This document shows, piece after piece, positions 37,401 through 49,640 of a stretch of DNA of 64,000 bases. Every line of letters begins with the position of its first letter. The stretch's first letter is position 1. Under the pieces are notes generated by a model, which searched no databases, had not been told where the DNA came from, and saw only the letters and a program-made list of their open reading frames with translations. The DNA comes from Polytrichum commune (Eukaryota > Streptophyta > Polytrichopsida > Polytrichales > Polytrichaceae): contig OX485803.1 of the NCBI GenBank assembly GCA_950295325.1, positions 27,220,001 to 27,284,000 of the forward strand, given 5' to 3'. A program made the position numbers and the translations under genes.

Positions 37401-39589
37401 TCATCATATACTTCTCTTTATACTCAAGTACTATGCTTTCATACTTTGGTCTATATCTTGAACATCATGATATAAAGGGGAAAACGTTTCATCATGATTT
37501 TATATAATATAAGGCCAAACAACACTACACCCATTTTAATACTTGTTTGGTCTTATGTATAAAAATAACAATGTTGTAATAGGAAGCATTTACGATGAAC
37601 TTTGCAAAAGAGGCTCTACCACTCCCATCGCTTCAACAACAAGCCCCCACAACGTATAAGATGTTGGTGTAACTTTGTACATTGAATCCATTTGGAGAAC
37701 CCTTCAACAAGTCAATGTATCCAATATACTCCAAAACACCATGACTCCACATAGATCAAGTCCTTCCAATGCAACACAAAAACGCATAGTATCACGCAAA
37801 ACCAAAAGTTTCATGTGAACAAATCCAAATTTGTAACATATATCTACTTTTTCATTTTTTCTAAAAGATAAATTACAAATTTTGTGACATGAGCCAAATA
37901 AATTTTGGCAGACCGTGCTAATATGACAATCTTTGTGGTTCGCAATTCCTAATCAGATCAAACAATTCCCGTTGCCATGCGATAATTAGAATTTTATGCG
38001 GAGTTAGAAGTGTCCACATTAAGGCCATGTATCTCATTGGTGTTATCATGTTCCTAAGAAATCTTCATGTTGGCACGTAGAGCATTTGCATTGGGACCTA
38101 GGTTGGGTCCGAAAATGGGCGAAACAATACCAACCAAAATGGTTCTAGGTTTGGTTTTGAAATGTGAAGTTAGTGAAATCACAACATTTGCAGTTCAATT
38201 TTATTCAAAAGATTGAATTTTTAATTTTAAAAATTGGTAAGGCGTGTGCACCCAAAACCAACACTATGTACCGATGCCATAGAATTGATGACTTGAAGCT
38301 CTCAGATTTACGACTATGATACATGGGGTTGAATTTAGTTATGTGTTGAATTTGGGCATGCTTACCTTATGCGGTAATCGGATTTAGTCTAGCAACAATA
38401 TGTGCCTAGTTTCCACATTGGCTGTCAAGGAGTTCAAACCTAGTACCTCTAGGAATCCACAACTTTGACATTGAATCCCCAAATCAATGCCATTCGAAAA
38501 CATGAACCACGTGGATAAGGCATGTTGCTAGAATGTAACCCATAAAGTTTCAAACATTTTTCACATATAGTAACACAAAATTCATGTACTATAATTTGGA
38601 GTTAGCAAGGCTATCAAGTAAAAACGTTGACAAAAAAAGTTGCTAACGATGATTTAAATGTGACATTTATGTGACATTCGTATGACATTCATATGACAAT
38701 CATATGACATTTATATGACATTCATGTTCTCAAAATATTTTGGTGATTTTTTTGTATCTTTTCTTTTCTTTTCTTTTCTTTTCTTAATGTAGACAATGAA
38801 TGGGTTCCTCGCATTTCAAGAGTACATAATTCTGAAATGAACTCTTTCAAGTTTGTTAAGCACTTGATGCAATATCATAACAATAATAAATGTTCATGCG
38901 TCAAGTTTCATTCACAAAGTGCATCATTTAAGAAAATTGGACACTCATAAAATGTTACATTATTTTTGAATTTTTCTAATGTTCAAGCCATGCATTAATT
39001 GCAAAATTGTCTTTTATAGAAACATACTACTTACTTGCATGTTTTGTTTTTTGAAAAAATGACATTTGGACATGGAAACCTCTTCTTTTAAGGATTTAGT
39101 GTTTCAATTGCACTAAACAATGAAAGTGTTCGTTAGGTGAACAAGTGTTTTGATCACATTTGATCACATCATATACACACGTATATACATACATACATTC
39201 ATACCTACATTCATACATCATGATATCTATATATATTGACACTATATCGATAATTCCACCAATACAATGGGCTTATTTCAAAGGTTAAAATTTTAAAAGC
39301 ATGTCTAGTGTCACTTAAATATGAGTTAATACAAAATCGAAGAAATATTTGGCCCAATCACCTTGAAGTTAACAATTGTTGCAATAACACCCTTTGGGCT
39401 TGGGGTGAGATGGATATTTATAATTGGAAGGTCAAACCCATTGAACTAATCAATTATTTTGCATTTCCAAGTGTTTAGTCCATGTCAAATTAGTGTGGCT
39501 ATGCTAGAAGGAGGTTGAACAGTTCAACCTCACCTCTCACAACACTCACGTGAAATCATCCATGAGAGGGACAAAGTTCTGGGTTGTGG
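34458..39589. other. Long AT-rich intergenic stretch
   Basis: No gene was recognised in five kilobases. Contents include a telomere-like run (AAACCCTAAACCCTAAA) at about 36,415-36,440, a run of 21 C at 36,903-36,923, an 11-base minisatellite (TATGACATTCA, six copies) at 38,659-38,724, and a TTTTC microsatellite at 38,758-38,785. A piece ending GGACCCTAGTGTAAACCCACCC near 36,787 resembles the right end of the GGGTGGG MITE family. Confidence 0.5.
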
Positions 39590-40345
39590 ATCCCGTGTGC
39601 TACAATGCCTTGATGTATTCTACTTTGGAAGGACTCAATATGCTCACAATGGATGACTCATATTGGTGCAAATATCAAAATTGATTAAAAACAAATGTCC
39701 CGTGTTGCAAAATTGTAAACACAAAAAAACCGCTTGGAAATCACACTCAATCAACTTTTACACTCATGTATCTAGTGACATGTTATGTACAACACGGGAA
39801 GATGACCTCACGATTTGTGACATCTGTCAGCTCTCCTTCAAATGTATCTTTCATGCCAACCTTTGGTTATGGACCGTCAATGGTACAATGCCAATGAACT
39901 CTACTTTGACACCTTGCAAATAGAAAGAAACATACTACTCGCAATGCATGACTCGAATTGATGTGGGTGTCACATTTTGATGAACTATATCCTGCATTGC
40001 AAGATTTCTTTGAAACTAGGTAGAAGAAAATTCACACTTGATCAACGTTTAGACTCATATATCTCATGGTATATTCTATACAAAGTGGGAGCATGACCTT
40101 AGGATTTGTGATATCCAACATCTCACCTTCACATGCGTCTTTCATGCGAACCCTAGATTGTGGCTCTTTGGTGCTACTTTGCCAATGAATTCTACCTTGA
40201 CACCCACTAATGAGAAGACCCAATCTACTCACCATGGTAGACTTGTATCAACGATAGTGTCCATTTCAATCAAAGATGTTTTGCATTGCAAGATTGTATT
40301 AAATATCAAGAAGAAATAAGTTCACACTTGATTGGTCTTTAAGAT
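39590..40345. repeat. Tandem duplication, unit about 290-295 bp
   Basis: Landmarks CTC.CAATG.ATGACTC at 39,643, 39,938 and 40,228, together with GATTTGTGA.ATC, CTTTCATGC and CTACTTTGACACC, repeat in order. Two units are nearly complete and a third is partial. A diverged further piece lies at about 41,130-41,225. Confidence 0.65.
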
Positions 40346-40690
40346 ATGCAGGTGTTATTTGGTTATTGTTCTTAATTAGACACCTATATTGGGATGTGTG
40401 TGGTTAGGTGTGGATCTAAAAACGGATGCCATAAAGACTTAAAGAATATTTATATGCATCTTCATAATTTTAGTGACTCCTCACATTAGTCAACACAAGG
40501 ACTTGGGGGGAAGACAAAACTTATGTATATGCTTAAGAAATCAACACACATGCACTTGTGATAACCATAACTAAATCCAAGGATGTTTGATTTTCAAATT
40601 CAATTTGTTGTTGTTGTTGTTGTTTTGTCATAAGCTTGCTAATGCGGCACAAATTCCAAGATGTAAATTTGATCAATAGAAAACGGAAAA
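40346..40690 (+). repeat. Dispersed repeat D, copy 2
   Basis: Similar to 54,505-54,845 over its whole length. It carries a local expansion of TTG triplets near 40,605-40,625. Confidence 0.55.
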
Positions 40691-41371
40691 CAAGATACTA
40701 CTACTACTAATAATAATAATAGACTTATCCGTAAAGTCCCACAAAGAGAGACTAAACCGTGGGTTTGATATGACTTAGAGAAAAGTTTCTATAACAACTT
40801 GTTAACTCATCATGTATCGGTGCCTGTTTAAAAAATGGGGTGAAAGTTTTGGGATCTTCTCTTTCCACCCCTCAAACTTCAAGAGACTTCTAGAATCTAA
40901 ATTAGGGTATGCACATGGGACCCACCATTGTAAAATCCTGGACACAGCCCCACGCAAGGCGAGCTTGGCCTGCCCACCCATCCCAGTCGGACAAACTAGA
41001 AAACCGATATTCAATAGTCTAAACACCACTCTGTGTGTGTGATATGATAATTCAAGCATTATGAACATGTACTTGGGTGACGTTGTGGTAACCCTCATGA
41101 ACTTAAGGTTTGGGACTAAGCCCATGGTTTCATGTGCTTTACGTTACGGATAACTCCAACGTACCTCGGGATTCGTGACACCCGTCACCATGTCTCTTTC
41201 AAGCCAGCCCATGAGCTTGGGTTTGAGAGGGAGAGGGAGAGAGAGAGATGCTTGAGTCTCAATTGAGTGAGAGAGAGAGGGGGGGGGGCATGAGCAGAGT
41301 GCAATTATTTGTACTGATTGTGGCCATTACTTACATGAAAAGCGGCCAACAGCGAAAGGTCCTTGGTCGGA
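40691..41371. other. Intergenic stretch with GA-rich tract
   Basis: An overlapping open frame on each strand at about 40,802-41,125 has no recognised homology. A GAGAGA tract and a short G run lie at 41,225-41,290. Confidence 0.45.
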
Positions 41372-42100
41372 AGGCACATGAGAGGCTGCCAAAAGAGTAA
41401 GGCCCACATCATCATATTTCTAATAATAAATATACTAAGTCACACTACAGTCCGTCACAGGTGTCCTTAATCCTTGGTTCTCCAACCAACTTCATCACTA
41501 CACTAAACATACTCACTCTTTGGAAACGTAGTCTGATGTACACTGATACATGGAATTAGGTTTCCCTATTATGCTAAACTATCCACGTTTCACACTCTGT
41601 TTTGGAAACGTGTTACCATACTAACAAATACATGAAAAGTCTTCCTTTTATAATCGTAGTTGTCATACAGATTGATAAAGAAAACTCTCTAAGTTTTCAT
41701 GATCTGATTTTGACTCAAGGTAATTTGTATAGGCACATGAGAGGCTGCCAAAAGAGTTAGGCCCACATCATCATCATCATCATAATAATAATAATAATAA
41801 ATATAATAAGTTACACTACAGTCCGTCACGGGTATACTTAATCCTCGGTTCTCCAAGCGACTTGATCACTACACTAAACATACTCACTCTTCGGAAACGT
41901 AGTCTTATGTACACTCACATGTGGAATTAGGTTTTCCCCACTACACTAATTTATCCACATTCCACACTATTTTGGAAACTTGTCACCATAGTAACAAATA
42001 CATGAAAAGTCTTTCTTTTATGATCATAGTTGTCATACAGATTTATAAAGAAAACTCTCTAAGTTTTCATGATCTGATTTTGACTCAAGGTAATTTGTAG
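41372..42100. repeat. Direct tandem duplication, unit about 359 bp
   Basis: AGGCACATGAGAGGCTGCC starts both units (41,372 and 41,731). The shared sequence runs through CACTACAGTCCGTCAC, GGAAACGTAGTCT and TTGACTCAAGGTAATTTGTA to the end. The second copy has an expanded ATC/AAT microsatellite. Identity is about 90% by eye, so it is fairly recent. Confidence 0.8.
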
Positions 42101-43184
42101 AGGTGAAGAGACAACCTATTCGCGAAGGCAACTTAATTGCACGTATCAATGTAGAGCGTCTCCGCCTTGGTGCTATTGTTTCCATGGTCACCAAGTTCAT
42201 CAAGTTCACAACATGTTCGTTGTATATATAAATTTAGTGAGCTCCCAAAGATTTTTCCATTGACCATATTGGGACAACTTCTTCTTCTTCTTCTTCTTCG
42301 ATTTTTTAAGGGGGTTTGTCTAGATGGAGGTGCGCATACTATTCTCTCCACCCCGACTCACCACATGGGCTTATCCAATGGTCAAGTGCAACCACTCTTT
42401 AGAGTGACACCATGCACCCTCCGTACTTAATTTGGAGGGCCAAATGGCTTGAAAAACTTCCGACCCTAGAATTTTAGACGAAGACACCGAGATTTAGTCT
42501 TGAAAGCTTCCAAAGCTCACACAAGATCTCCATAAAGTGTGTTCTCTATCTTCTCTTAGATGTCGATGCAAGGTCATCATAATTAGCTTAAAGCCAACAC
42601 TACATCATAAATCAATATTTCAAGACACACTACATTATGGGAAGGATGAGACGTAAGATTGATTTAAGGTCCCCTTTACAATAGTGGGGTTGTGGTGGTG
42701 GTGGTTTTTTGCCATACTCCTCACCTAGTATCATAAATGACCCCTCCACCTTGGCAATTTCAATGACAAGTGAACATTCTCAAATGGAAGTGTTCTCACT
42801 CAAATCTCAAAACCCATGATTAGGCATGAGGGATTCTTGGCATCTCCTATGCGAAGAGAGAGGGAGTTAGCACATACGAGCATATCTCTTATCCATCCAA
42901 CATAACAATCTGACTCCCTGTAAGTTTCTGGTCGATTGATCTCAAATGATTTGAACTAGAGTAGATTGGGGTCTTTAAACCTAAATATGGTGTCAAATCA
43001 ACTAAAGCAACCCTCAAGTTGTTAAACCACCATGCTTTAACGGTGGTGTTGGGCTATTAAAAGCCAGATTCCTAGCTTGTCATACTAGAATGGGTGGACT
43101 AAGGTAGTCTTGCGTTAGCTTATATGGGATTTAGTGTGACGGCTCCCATGTTCCAGCATGATTGCATCAACTTAACACATGCCT
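42101..43184. other. Intergenic stretch
   Basis: A TTC repeat lies near 42,280-42,300, and a piece of the 24-kb dispersed repeat (CTTATCCATCCAACATAA, TTCTGGTCGATT) lies at 42,850-43,010. No gene was recognised. Confidence 0.45.
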
Positions 43185-43375
43185 CCTACATAGGTAAGTG
43201 ATCGTAATTGCAACACTGTAAATCTATAATCCCCCCAATTTTTTTTACAAGGAATGACAAATAATGTTGGGTTAACATTTAGTGTTGATGACTCTATACC
43301 ACGGTTTACAATTAGTATTGAGCAAGACAATGAGAATCGGTGACATTAAATATCATATTTAGTGTACTTATGTTA
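43185..43375 (+). repeat. Dispersed repeat G, copy 1
   Basis: It shares GTAAGTGA, CAACA.TGTAAA, TTTTACAAGGAA and AACATTTAGTG in order with 58,436-58,575 (same direction) and 63,150-63,310 (reverse). Probably a short non-autonomous transposon. Confidence 0.5.
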
Positions 43376-43774
43376 TTTGGGTAAAGAAAAGTGATACTCT
43401 CAGTAAAATGTTATGGCAATGCGTAACTCCAAATGATAATTCACACTAATTAGACAAAACAGTGTAGACCTCTTTGACTTGAGTCCTCACAACTATTAGC
43501 ATTAAGGGGTTCTAGTAAAAACATCATACCCCATAGATATGTGGTTATTTCATCTCAAGTAGTTTCTCCCATGCTAATTCATGATTTATGATGCTAATAT
43601 CATAATCAAATTGTTCAAAAATAAAATATACATGATACTAATAGGATTGATTGCATTTTCACCTCAGGTAAAAGTGGTATGGGCCCAACTCAAAGAGATG
43701 GCCCTTCTTCACGAGTGCTCAAAATAGAGCAACAAGTGGTTCAAACCTTAGGCAACTAACGAACTAATTCAACA

Positions 43775-44278
43775 ATTAGTTAACTAATTGCCTTTCGTAA
43801 CTATAGTTATTCGCGATTTAACCTGCCAAAAAATGTAGTTGACTATAGTTGTTTTAAATTCAGTCTACCAAAAAATCTAGTTAACTATAGTTATATCTAG
43901 TTAACTAAAGTTGAGCGTAACATGTTCACGGAATTTTGTTGTAGGGTTGTAGTGTCACTAGTGTGTTATTTGTGTTGGTGGTGTACACAGAGGTTGTTTT
44001 CGGAGCCCAACATTGTGAGTTATTGTATAAAGTCGTTTCTTGATGATCCTTAGTGGCCCGAGCATATCAAAGACCATCAACTGAAACAAATCAAGAGACA
44101 ATCTTCTTCGAATACATAATAATACTTATAATTTTTCTAATTAACTATAATTGTTCTTGAATCTGCTCTTAAAAATGTCTAGTTAACTATAATTGTTCCC
44201 TAAAATGTCTTGGAGAAAATCTAGTCAATTATAGCTATTTTGGCAGTTGTCCAAGGTCTGAAGTAGTTGACTATAGAA
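43775..44278. repeat. Periodic cluster of TAGTTAACTATAGTTG palindromic motifs
   Basis: At least nine degenerate copies occur. They include perfect palindromes ATTAGTTAACTAAT (43,775-43,788) and TAACTATAGTTA (about 43,798). Starts at 43,797, 43,837 and 43,877 are 40 apart. Starts at 44,137, 44,179, 44,221 and 44,263 are 42 apart, with spacers that no longer look alike. This could be an eroded tandem repeat or a set of binding sites. Confidence 0.65.
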
Positions 44279-45963
44279 TGACCGTTTCCAGTTTCACTAA
44301 ACAGCTCATTACAGCACACATTGATTGCTCATTCATTCATGGTGTCCTCTGAAAGTTTCGGCCTAACTTAACATAAACTCGAAGCTTGTCGGCCAGCTGC
44401 CACACAACTTCAGAAAAGCCACACTGATTGATATGTGCAATTAGAGTGCCTCTTTACCCATGCCCATAATGTTAGGTCAAAACTAGGTCCCAAAACATCG
44501 TTTATTCATCCATATAACAACTACGGTAAATTAAATTATGCATTTTTTAATATAAAAAATTGTGGAAGTAAGCAACCAAAGTGGTGTGGAATGTTGATAA
44601 ATTCAGAGTGGGGCAACCTAATTGCACATATCAGTACAAGGCATTCAGGTCATGACAACTACCTATGTAAAAATTTGTCCCTTTCAAGTTTTTAAGTAAT
44701 TCATGCTAAATGGATCCCACTAGAGTAAAGTGAGGTCTCCAATCTTAATTTAGGGTCAACCTATGTTTTGAAATGAAAAACCCCGGACTTTCCAACGTTT
44801 CTATGCATTTTCATCCTCTACCATGATACACTAAATAGTCCTATTAGTGTTGGAGGAAATATTTAGCTTAGGCCATGAATAATTGTCTAGTCCAGGTAAA
44901 AATAACGTGGGTCAGAGACCCTCTGGTCTTCCCCTCAACCTTCCTTGGGACTTCCACCAACACTTTACATATAACAAAATAATCATCTTACATCAATAAT
45001 ATCAAAAGAAGTTCAAAAAACCCCATTTCAGTCTCTTAAATAATTTTTTTAATAAAAAAATCGATATGGTCCACCCTATCAAAAATATAGAGATGTTTGA
45101 CATGGGTTGAGAATCAAACTAGTCCACATTACAAAAAGAATTAATGTGGGCTCTGGAGATTCACTATGGTCCACACTAATATGACTATTTAGTGCATATA
45201 TCATGAAGTTGCACCGAATGGCTAGTATGCATGCATGTTTATATAGGCTACCATCAGTCAGCAATCTACGCCCGAGGTTTCATAGGATCTACACAAACTC
45301 ATCCATAATGTTTGTGAAAACATAGTAAACTATGAAAATAAATCTCTATAAATCAATCAATCCTAAAATGACAACATCATTTGAGATTATTCAAAATGAG
45401 ATTGGATTGGATTGGATCGAATTGAATAAACCCCCCAATATGTAAGGAACTTGGGATTTTTTTTTTTTTTTTTTTAGAACCCCTTCATCCACGTTGGATG
45501 AGTTAACACATAGTGTATAGAGCATAGGCCGTCCTGGAAGCCATGAAAACGAACGAAAGGGGGGCGGCCACGCGACAAGTGTAAGGGTAACGAAGGTACC
45601 CCTAAATACGTACATGTGTGGGACTCGACTAACTAGGGCTGCGACTAAGGTAGTGGGGGGCCTGGCAAAAGGGCGAGGCCACAGCCGACACTGTGGCCCC
45701 TCGAGATTTTGGGCAGATTGGCAACCGGCGCCCCTGACACCCTACATATTTCGTCCGATCCCCACCCCCACCTCCCAAATCCCACTACACTAAATATGAT
45801 ATCTAGTGTTTGATTATATTTAGTGTTGTTACCACCTTGGTACCCTACCTTGCTCAACACTATTTTTCAATTCTTTGACAATTGGTGTTAGACATAAATG
45901 CGCCGTCACCTTCGCTACTGCCACCTCCCCACCTGTGAAACACTCCTCTTCGATCGCTTCAAG

Positions 45964-46002
<39 letters not shown>

Positions 46003-46020
46003 ACTTCCTTAAGCTTCCAT
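44279..46020. other. Intergenic stretch with TC microsatellite
   Basis: No recognised gene. It includes a T tract (about 45,456-45,476), a repeat with ACACTAAATAT motifs at 45,784-45,890 that recurs inverted at about 51,055-51,150, and (TC)17 at 45,966-45,999. Confidence 0.45.
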
Positions 46021-46330
46021 TCAACTAAAACCCTCGCGATCGAAGATGTGTAGGTTGAGTGGAATCTCGTCAAAGACTCAGAAGAGTACACTGTGCTTCT
46101 TCATTTGCTTCGTCGATGGAAATTGTGTGCTCTTTTGTTGGAGATGAATATGAGGTCACGTGCAATACATGCGATTGTTTGTTGAGGGGATTCGGGAGCT
46201 TTGTGTCCGAGCCATGTATCCCTGCTTGCAATAAATCAACAAACGAGAAATTGAACCTTCTCCTTACTAACACTAAATTCATGCATGTAACTTCCACATA
46301 TTATCATAGTTGATGTTTAGTGTTTGAATT
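46021..46330 (+). other. Possible transcribed fragment: pyrimidine leader and small open frames
   Basis: After (TC)17, a C/T-rich stretch leads to an ATG at 46,046 opening 29 codons (M-C-R-L-S-G...). Another frame opens at 46,059 and runs 84 codons. The local base mix is gene-like compared with its surroundings, but no protein family was recognised and no splice pattern is clear. Confidence 0.2.
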
Positions 46331-46454
46331 TACACTTAATGTTACTTACTTTCATAGGGTTAGTGATATTTACGTATATGCGTTCGTATTTAGTGTATCA
46401 AACACTAAATATCATATTTAGTGTACCTTCACTTCTTATTGTATTGGCATTCAT

Positions 46455-46520
46455 TGGCTTGGCTTGGCTTTTGGTTCCGTAGCCTATATAGGCTACGAAC
46501 CAGCCAGCCAGCCAGCCAGG
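46455..46520. repeat. Palindrome inside a longer imperfect hairpin
   Basis: GTAGCCTATATAGGCTAC (46,479-46,496) is a perfect 18-base palindrome enclosed by GGTTC and GAACC. Outside it, TTGGCTTGGCTTGGC faces AGCCAGCCAGCCAGCC. The right side is also an AGCC microsatellite. Confidence 0.6.
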
Positions 46521-46687
46521 CCCTTTTTAAGCAATACGGTTTGGGATCCCCCTGCCCCACAAGCCAACTAACTTAAACAACCGTTCCTAAGCGGCAAAGC
46601 CACCAGCCTCGGGTTGCACATCTGACACTTCAAGCTTGCCGCTCAGTTCACTGGGAGAACTATACACCGCTTTTAGGGCATTTAGTA

Positions 46688-47266
46688 GGGGTTGTTGACA
46701 CCATGGACCATGAAGTCGTCCCAAGGTCCTGTAAAATCCGTGATTGGTTGTTGAGCTCGTCCCAGGATCACTTCGGTTTACACTAAGGACAAAATGTCAG
46801 AGTGATCGTGGAGTTCGAGGTTTTCAAATCACGTGTTTGAAGGCCCACATTATCCACTGACATGGTCCCAATGGGTTGTGCGGTGGGAGAGGTAAAAGAG
46901 GTGCTATGGTAGAAAAAGGTAAGGGCCCATGACAGAGAATTGTTGTTATGATAATTATTTGATGAAATATTTTTTTTGTGGAAGAGAAGATGAAGACAAG
47001 AGAATGGTCAAACTTGATTTTATTTTATTTTTTCTCCCAAAACTGCCCCTTTTGGGCATACGTTATTAAAAAAAACCAACACATTCAATTTTGGGTGCAT
47101 GGTCATTTCTCTTGGTCCACATTTGGTTTGCAACTGTGAGGGGCCCAAAGGCTTTGTAAATTGATTTTCAAAGAAACCGGACCATAGAAGTTGGGCCATG
47201 AAGTCGGACCATGGAAAAAGGGCATCTTCTATGGTTAGACATTATGGTCCATGGTGTATATAGCCC
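46688..47266. mobile_element. MITE of the GGACCATGAAGT subfamily, about 579 bp
   Basis: The left end GGGGTTGTTGACACCATGGA and right end TCCATGGTGTATATAGCCC are imperfect inverted repeats. The internal motif GGTTTACACTAAGGA is shared with the elements at 50,430 and 63,832. Its right-hand TTA (47,267-47,269) is also the left-hand TTA of the next element. Confidence 0.65.
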
Positions 47267-47269
47267 TTA

Positions 47270-47500
47270 GGGCCACTTCACACACAAGCCAAGGGTTGTG
47301 ATCACGTAAGCGTGAGCGCCCTCAACTCTCATCCAAAGGCTGTACCAGTTGTTTGACTTTTCATCTCTAATAATTTCTTTGGGCTCTTAGGCCTTCACCT
47401 TTTAGTGTGAAGTGAACTTGGACGGTCTCGGCCTTTTTTACCAATGAATGATCTTAAAATGCAATGGTCACGGGCCTTTAGTCTTATGTGTGAGTGGCCC
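47270..47500. mobile_element. Tourist-like MITE, 231 bp, GGGCCACTTCACAC family, TTA duplication
   Basis: The left end is GGGCCACTTCACACACAAG and the right end is CTTATGTGTGAGTGGCCC, with TTA on both sides (47,267-47,269; 47,501-47,503). Its interior matches the 33,182 element (CACGGGCC, CACCAATGA-like). It abuts the previous MITE with a single shared TTA. Confidence 0.8.
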
Positions 47501-47503
47501 TTA

Positions 47504-48600
47504 AAGTCACATACGTAATAGTGTCACTTACCCTATTTTGAGGTGTATGCTAGATTACACTAATAACCAACAACCTTGTCGTTATTGTCACTTCATGACA
47601 CTTGGCATCCAAGTGCCCTTCTGAATATCTTGGCATGAGTATGTTCCATAGGGTTATGAGGTGTATGCCTATGTTACAAAACGGTATACACGTTGTTGAC
47701 TAAAGTGTGCACAAATGACACTTGGCATTAGGATGCTCAAGAAAATGCAAAACCATCATCTCAAGTATCCCAATGTGCTTCACTAAATGTCATAAGGAAA
47801 ATGAAATTTCACTTCCAAAAGTTACTCATGTTGACATATAGTATCGTATTGGTAATCAAATTGAGTTTTCATGTAGGCGGCTCACCCACCAAATTCCAGT
47901 GGGAATAAGGACAAACTTGCCCACATGTAGATGGAATCTGGTGAGGTAGGTTTCATATGTCCCAACTAGCTACCCTCATCATCTCAAATCCGGGCCCACC
48001 TCCTAACCTCCTCCTCCTCCTCCTAATAAAACCGATTTTCAAATCCTTCATCGACCAACACTTGAAGGTTAAAAAGTGATTTAGTGGGTGCATGGAAGTC
48101 TAGCCGCCTGTGTCTATGGTCCTTCACATTCTAGTAGGCCGCCATAATGTGGTTGGTTGGCAGGTGTGCTTATCTACATGCAAACACCTCCAATCCATTG
48201 TTAACTAGTATCTAGCGGGTGAGTGGCCAACATGGAAACTCACCGTTAGAGGATGTGACACTTTGTCACATCTAGGCTTCTAGTGTAGGCCCTTCACAAA
48301 TAGTGAATGTGAAATTGAATACCATAAATGGTGTACACCGTTTACACCTATTATTGTGGCCCACTATAGATTTGTCATTCTACGACAACTTTGGTCAATG
48401 TAGCTCTCCATGACCCACGTCATTTTTGAATTCTCATTAATATATATCCAAAAACATGAATACACGATCAATTTTCTCTACATGAACATGAATAATTGTG
48501 GGTTGAAAATATAATATAATTATAACATCAACATTTTATTAGTATTCGATACATTTATAATGCCACCTAATTTTCAACCCACACATCTATGTTCAATGAA
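47504..48600. other. Intergenic stretch
   Basis: Nothing recognised beyond short repeats such as CTCCTCCTCCTCC near 48,010. No gene. Confidence 0.5.
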
Positions 48601-48815
48601 AGACATGATAGTGGTGGTGGTGAGGTTGCTGCCCCATTGTTCCCCATTGTTCTTGCCTTAGGAAAAAATTTCCCAAAGAAAAACCACATGTCAAAATTTC
48701 CTCCCCAAAACAAACATGTAACAAAACAAAAGAAATTGATAACAACGTATTTAAAAAGACAAGGAAGAGACTACAAGTGCAAAACTTGGGCATAGTGGAG
48801 GACACGTTTGTATGC

Positions 48816-48864
<49 letters not shown>

Positions 48865-49059
48865 TCCGCGTCCGACTCTTTGGAAAGTGGAGCATTACAT
48901 GAATGTTGAGCTTGCTCGGTGGGTACATGTGGGCAGGGGAGCAAAAATTTCCTCCCCAATACAAACATGTAACAAAAAACATTGTTACACCAAATTTGAA
49001 AAGACAGGGAAAAGACCACAAGTGCAAGACCTGGGTATAGTGGAGGTACACTTGTATGC

Positions 49060-49109
<50 letters not shown>

Positions 49110-49640
49110 TGGGAAAGTGGAGCATTACATGAACGTTGAGCTTGCTCGGTGGGTACAAGTGGGCAGGGGAGCAAAAATTTCCTCCCCAATACAAACAAGT
49201 CACAAAAAACATTGTTACAACAAATTTGAAAAGACATGGAAAAGACCACAAGTGCAAGACGTATAGTGGAGGTACACTTGTATGCGAAATTTTTCTTTCT
49301 CCCCCCCCCCCCCCCTCTCTCTCGTCCTCTGTGTCCAACCCTTGGGAAAGTGGAGCATTACATGAATGTTAAGCTTGCTTGGTGGGTACATGTGGACAGG
49401 GGAACAAAAATTTCCTCCCCAAAACAAACATGGAACAAAAAACATTGTTACACCAAATTTGAAAAGATAGAGGGAAAACTACAAGTGCCAAACCTGGGTA
49501 TAGTGGAGGTACATTTGTATGCGATTTTTCTCTTTCCACCCTCTTTCTTCCGCATCCGACCCTTGGGAAAGTGGAGCATTTCCGTGAGCTTTGAGCTCAC
49601 TTGGTGAGTACAAGCGGGCAGGGGGAGCACATGGTGGGGG
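48601..49640. repeat. Tandem array, unit about 226-244 bp, with TC microsatellites
   Basis: The landmark (T/C)ATAGTGGAGG lies at 48,792, 49,036, 49,262 and 49,499. Each is followed by a pyrimidine tract, then GGGAAAGTGGAGCATT, then TTTCCTCCCCAA.ACAAAC. The tract is (TC)20 in the first full unit, (TC)22 in the second, 15 C plus TC in the third, and short mixed C/T in the fourth. Long minus-strand open frames here, rich in Arg-Glu repeats, are products of the TC tracts and not genes. Confidence 0.85.

Noticed and set aside
39663-39923. 86-codon frame with several Cys and His residues, zinc-finger-like at first sight
   Set aside because: The Cys/His spacing fits no finger type, and the neighbouring tandem copies do not keep the frame.
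48593-49338. Overlapping minus-strand open frames up to 218 codons with long Arg-Glu stretches
   Set aside because: The frames are kept open by TC microsatellites and by tandem copies of one unit; the Arg-Glu runs are just GAGAGA read as codons.
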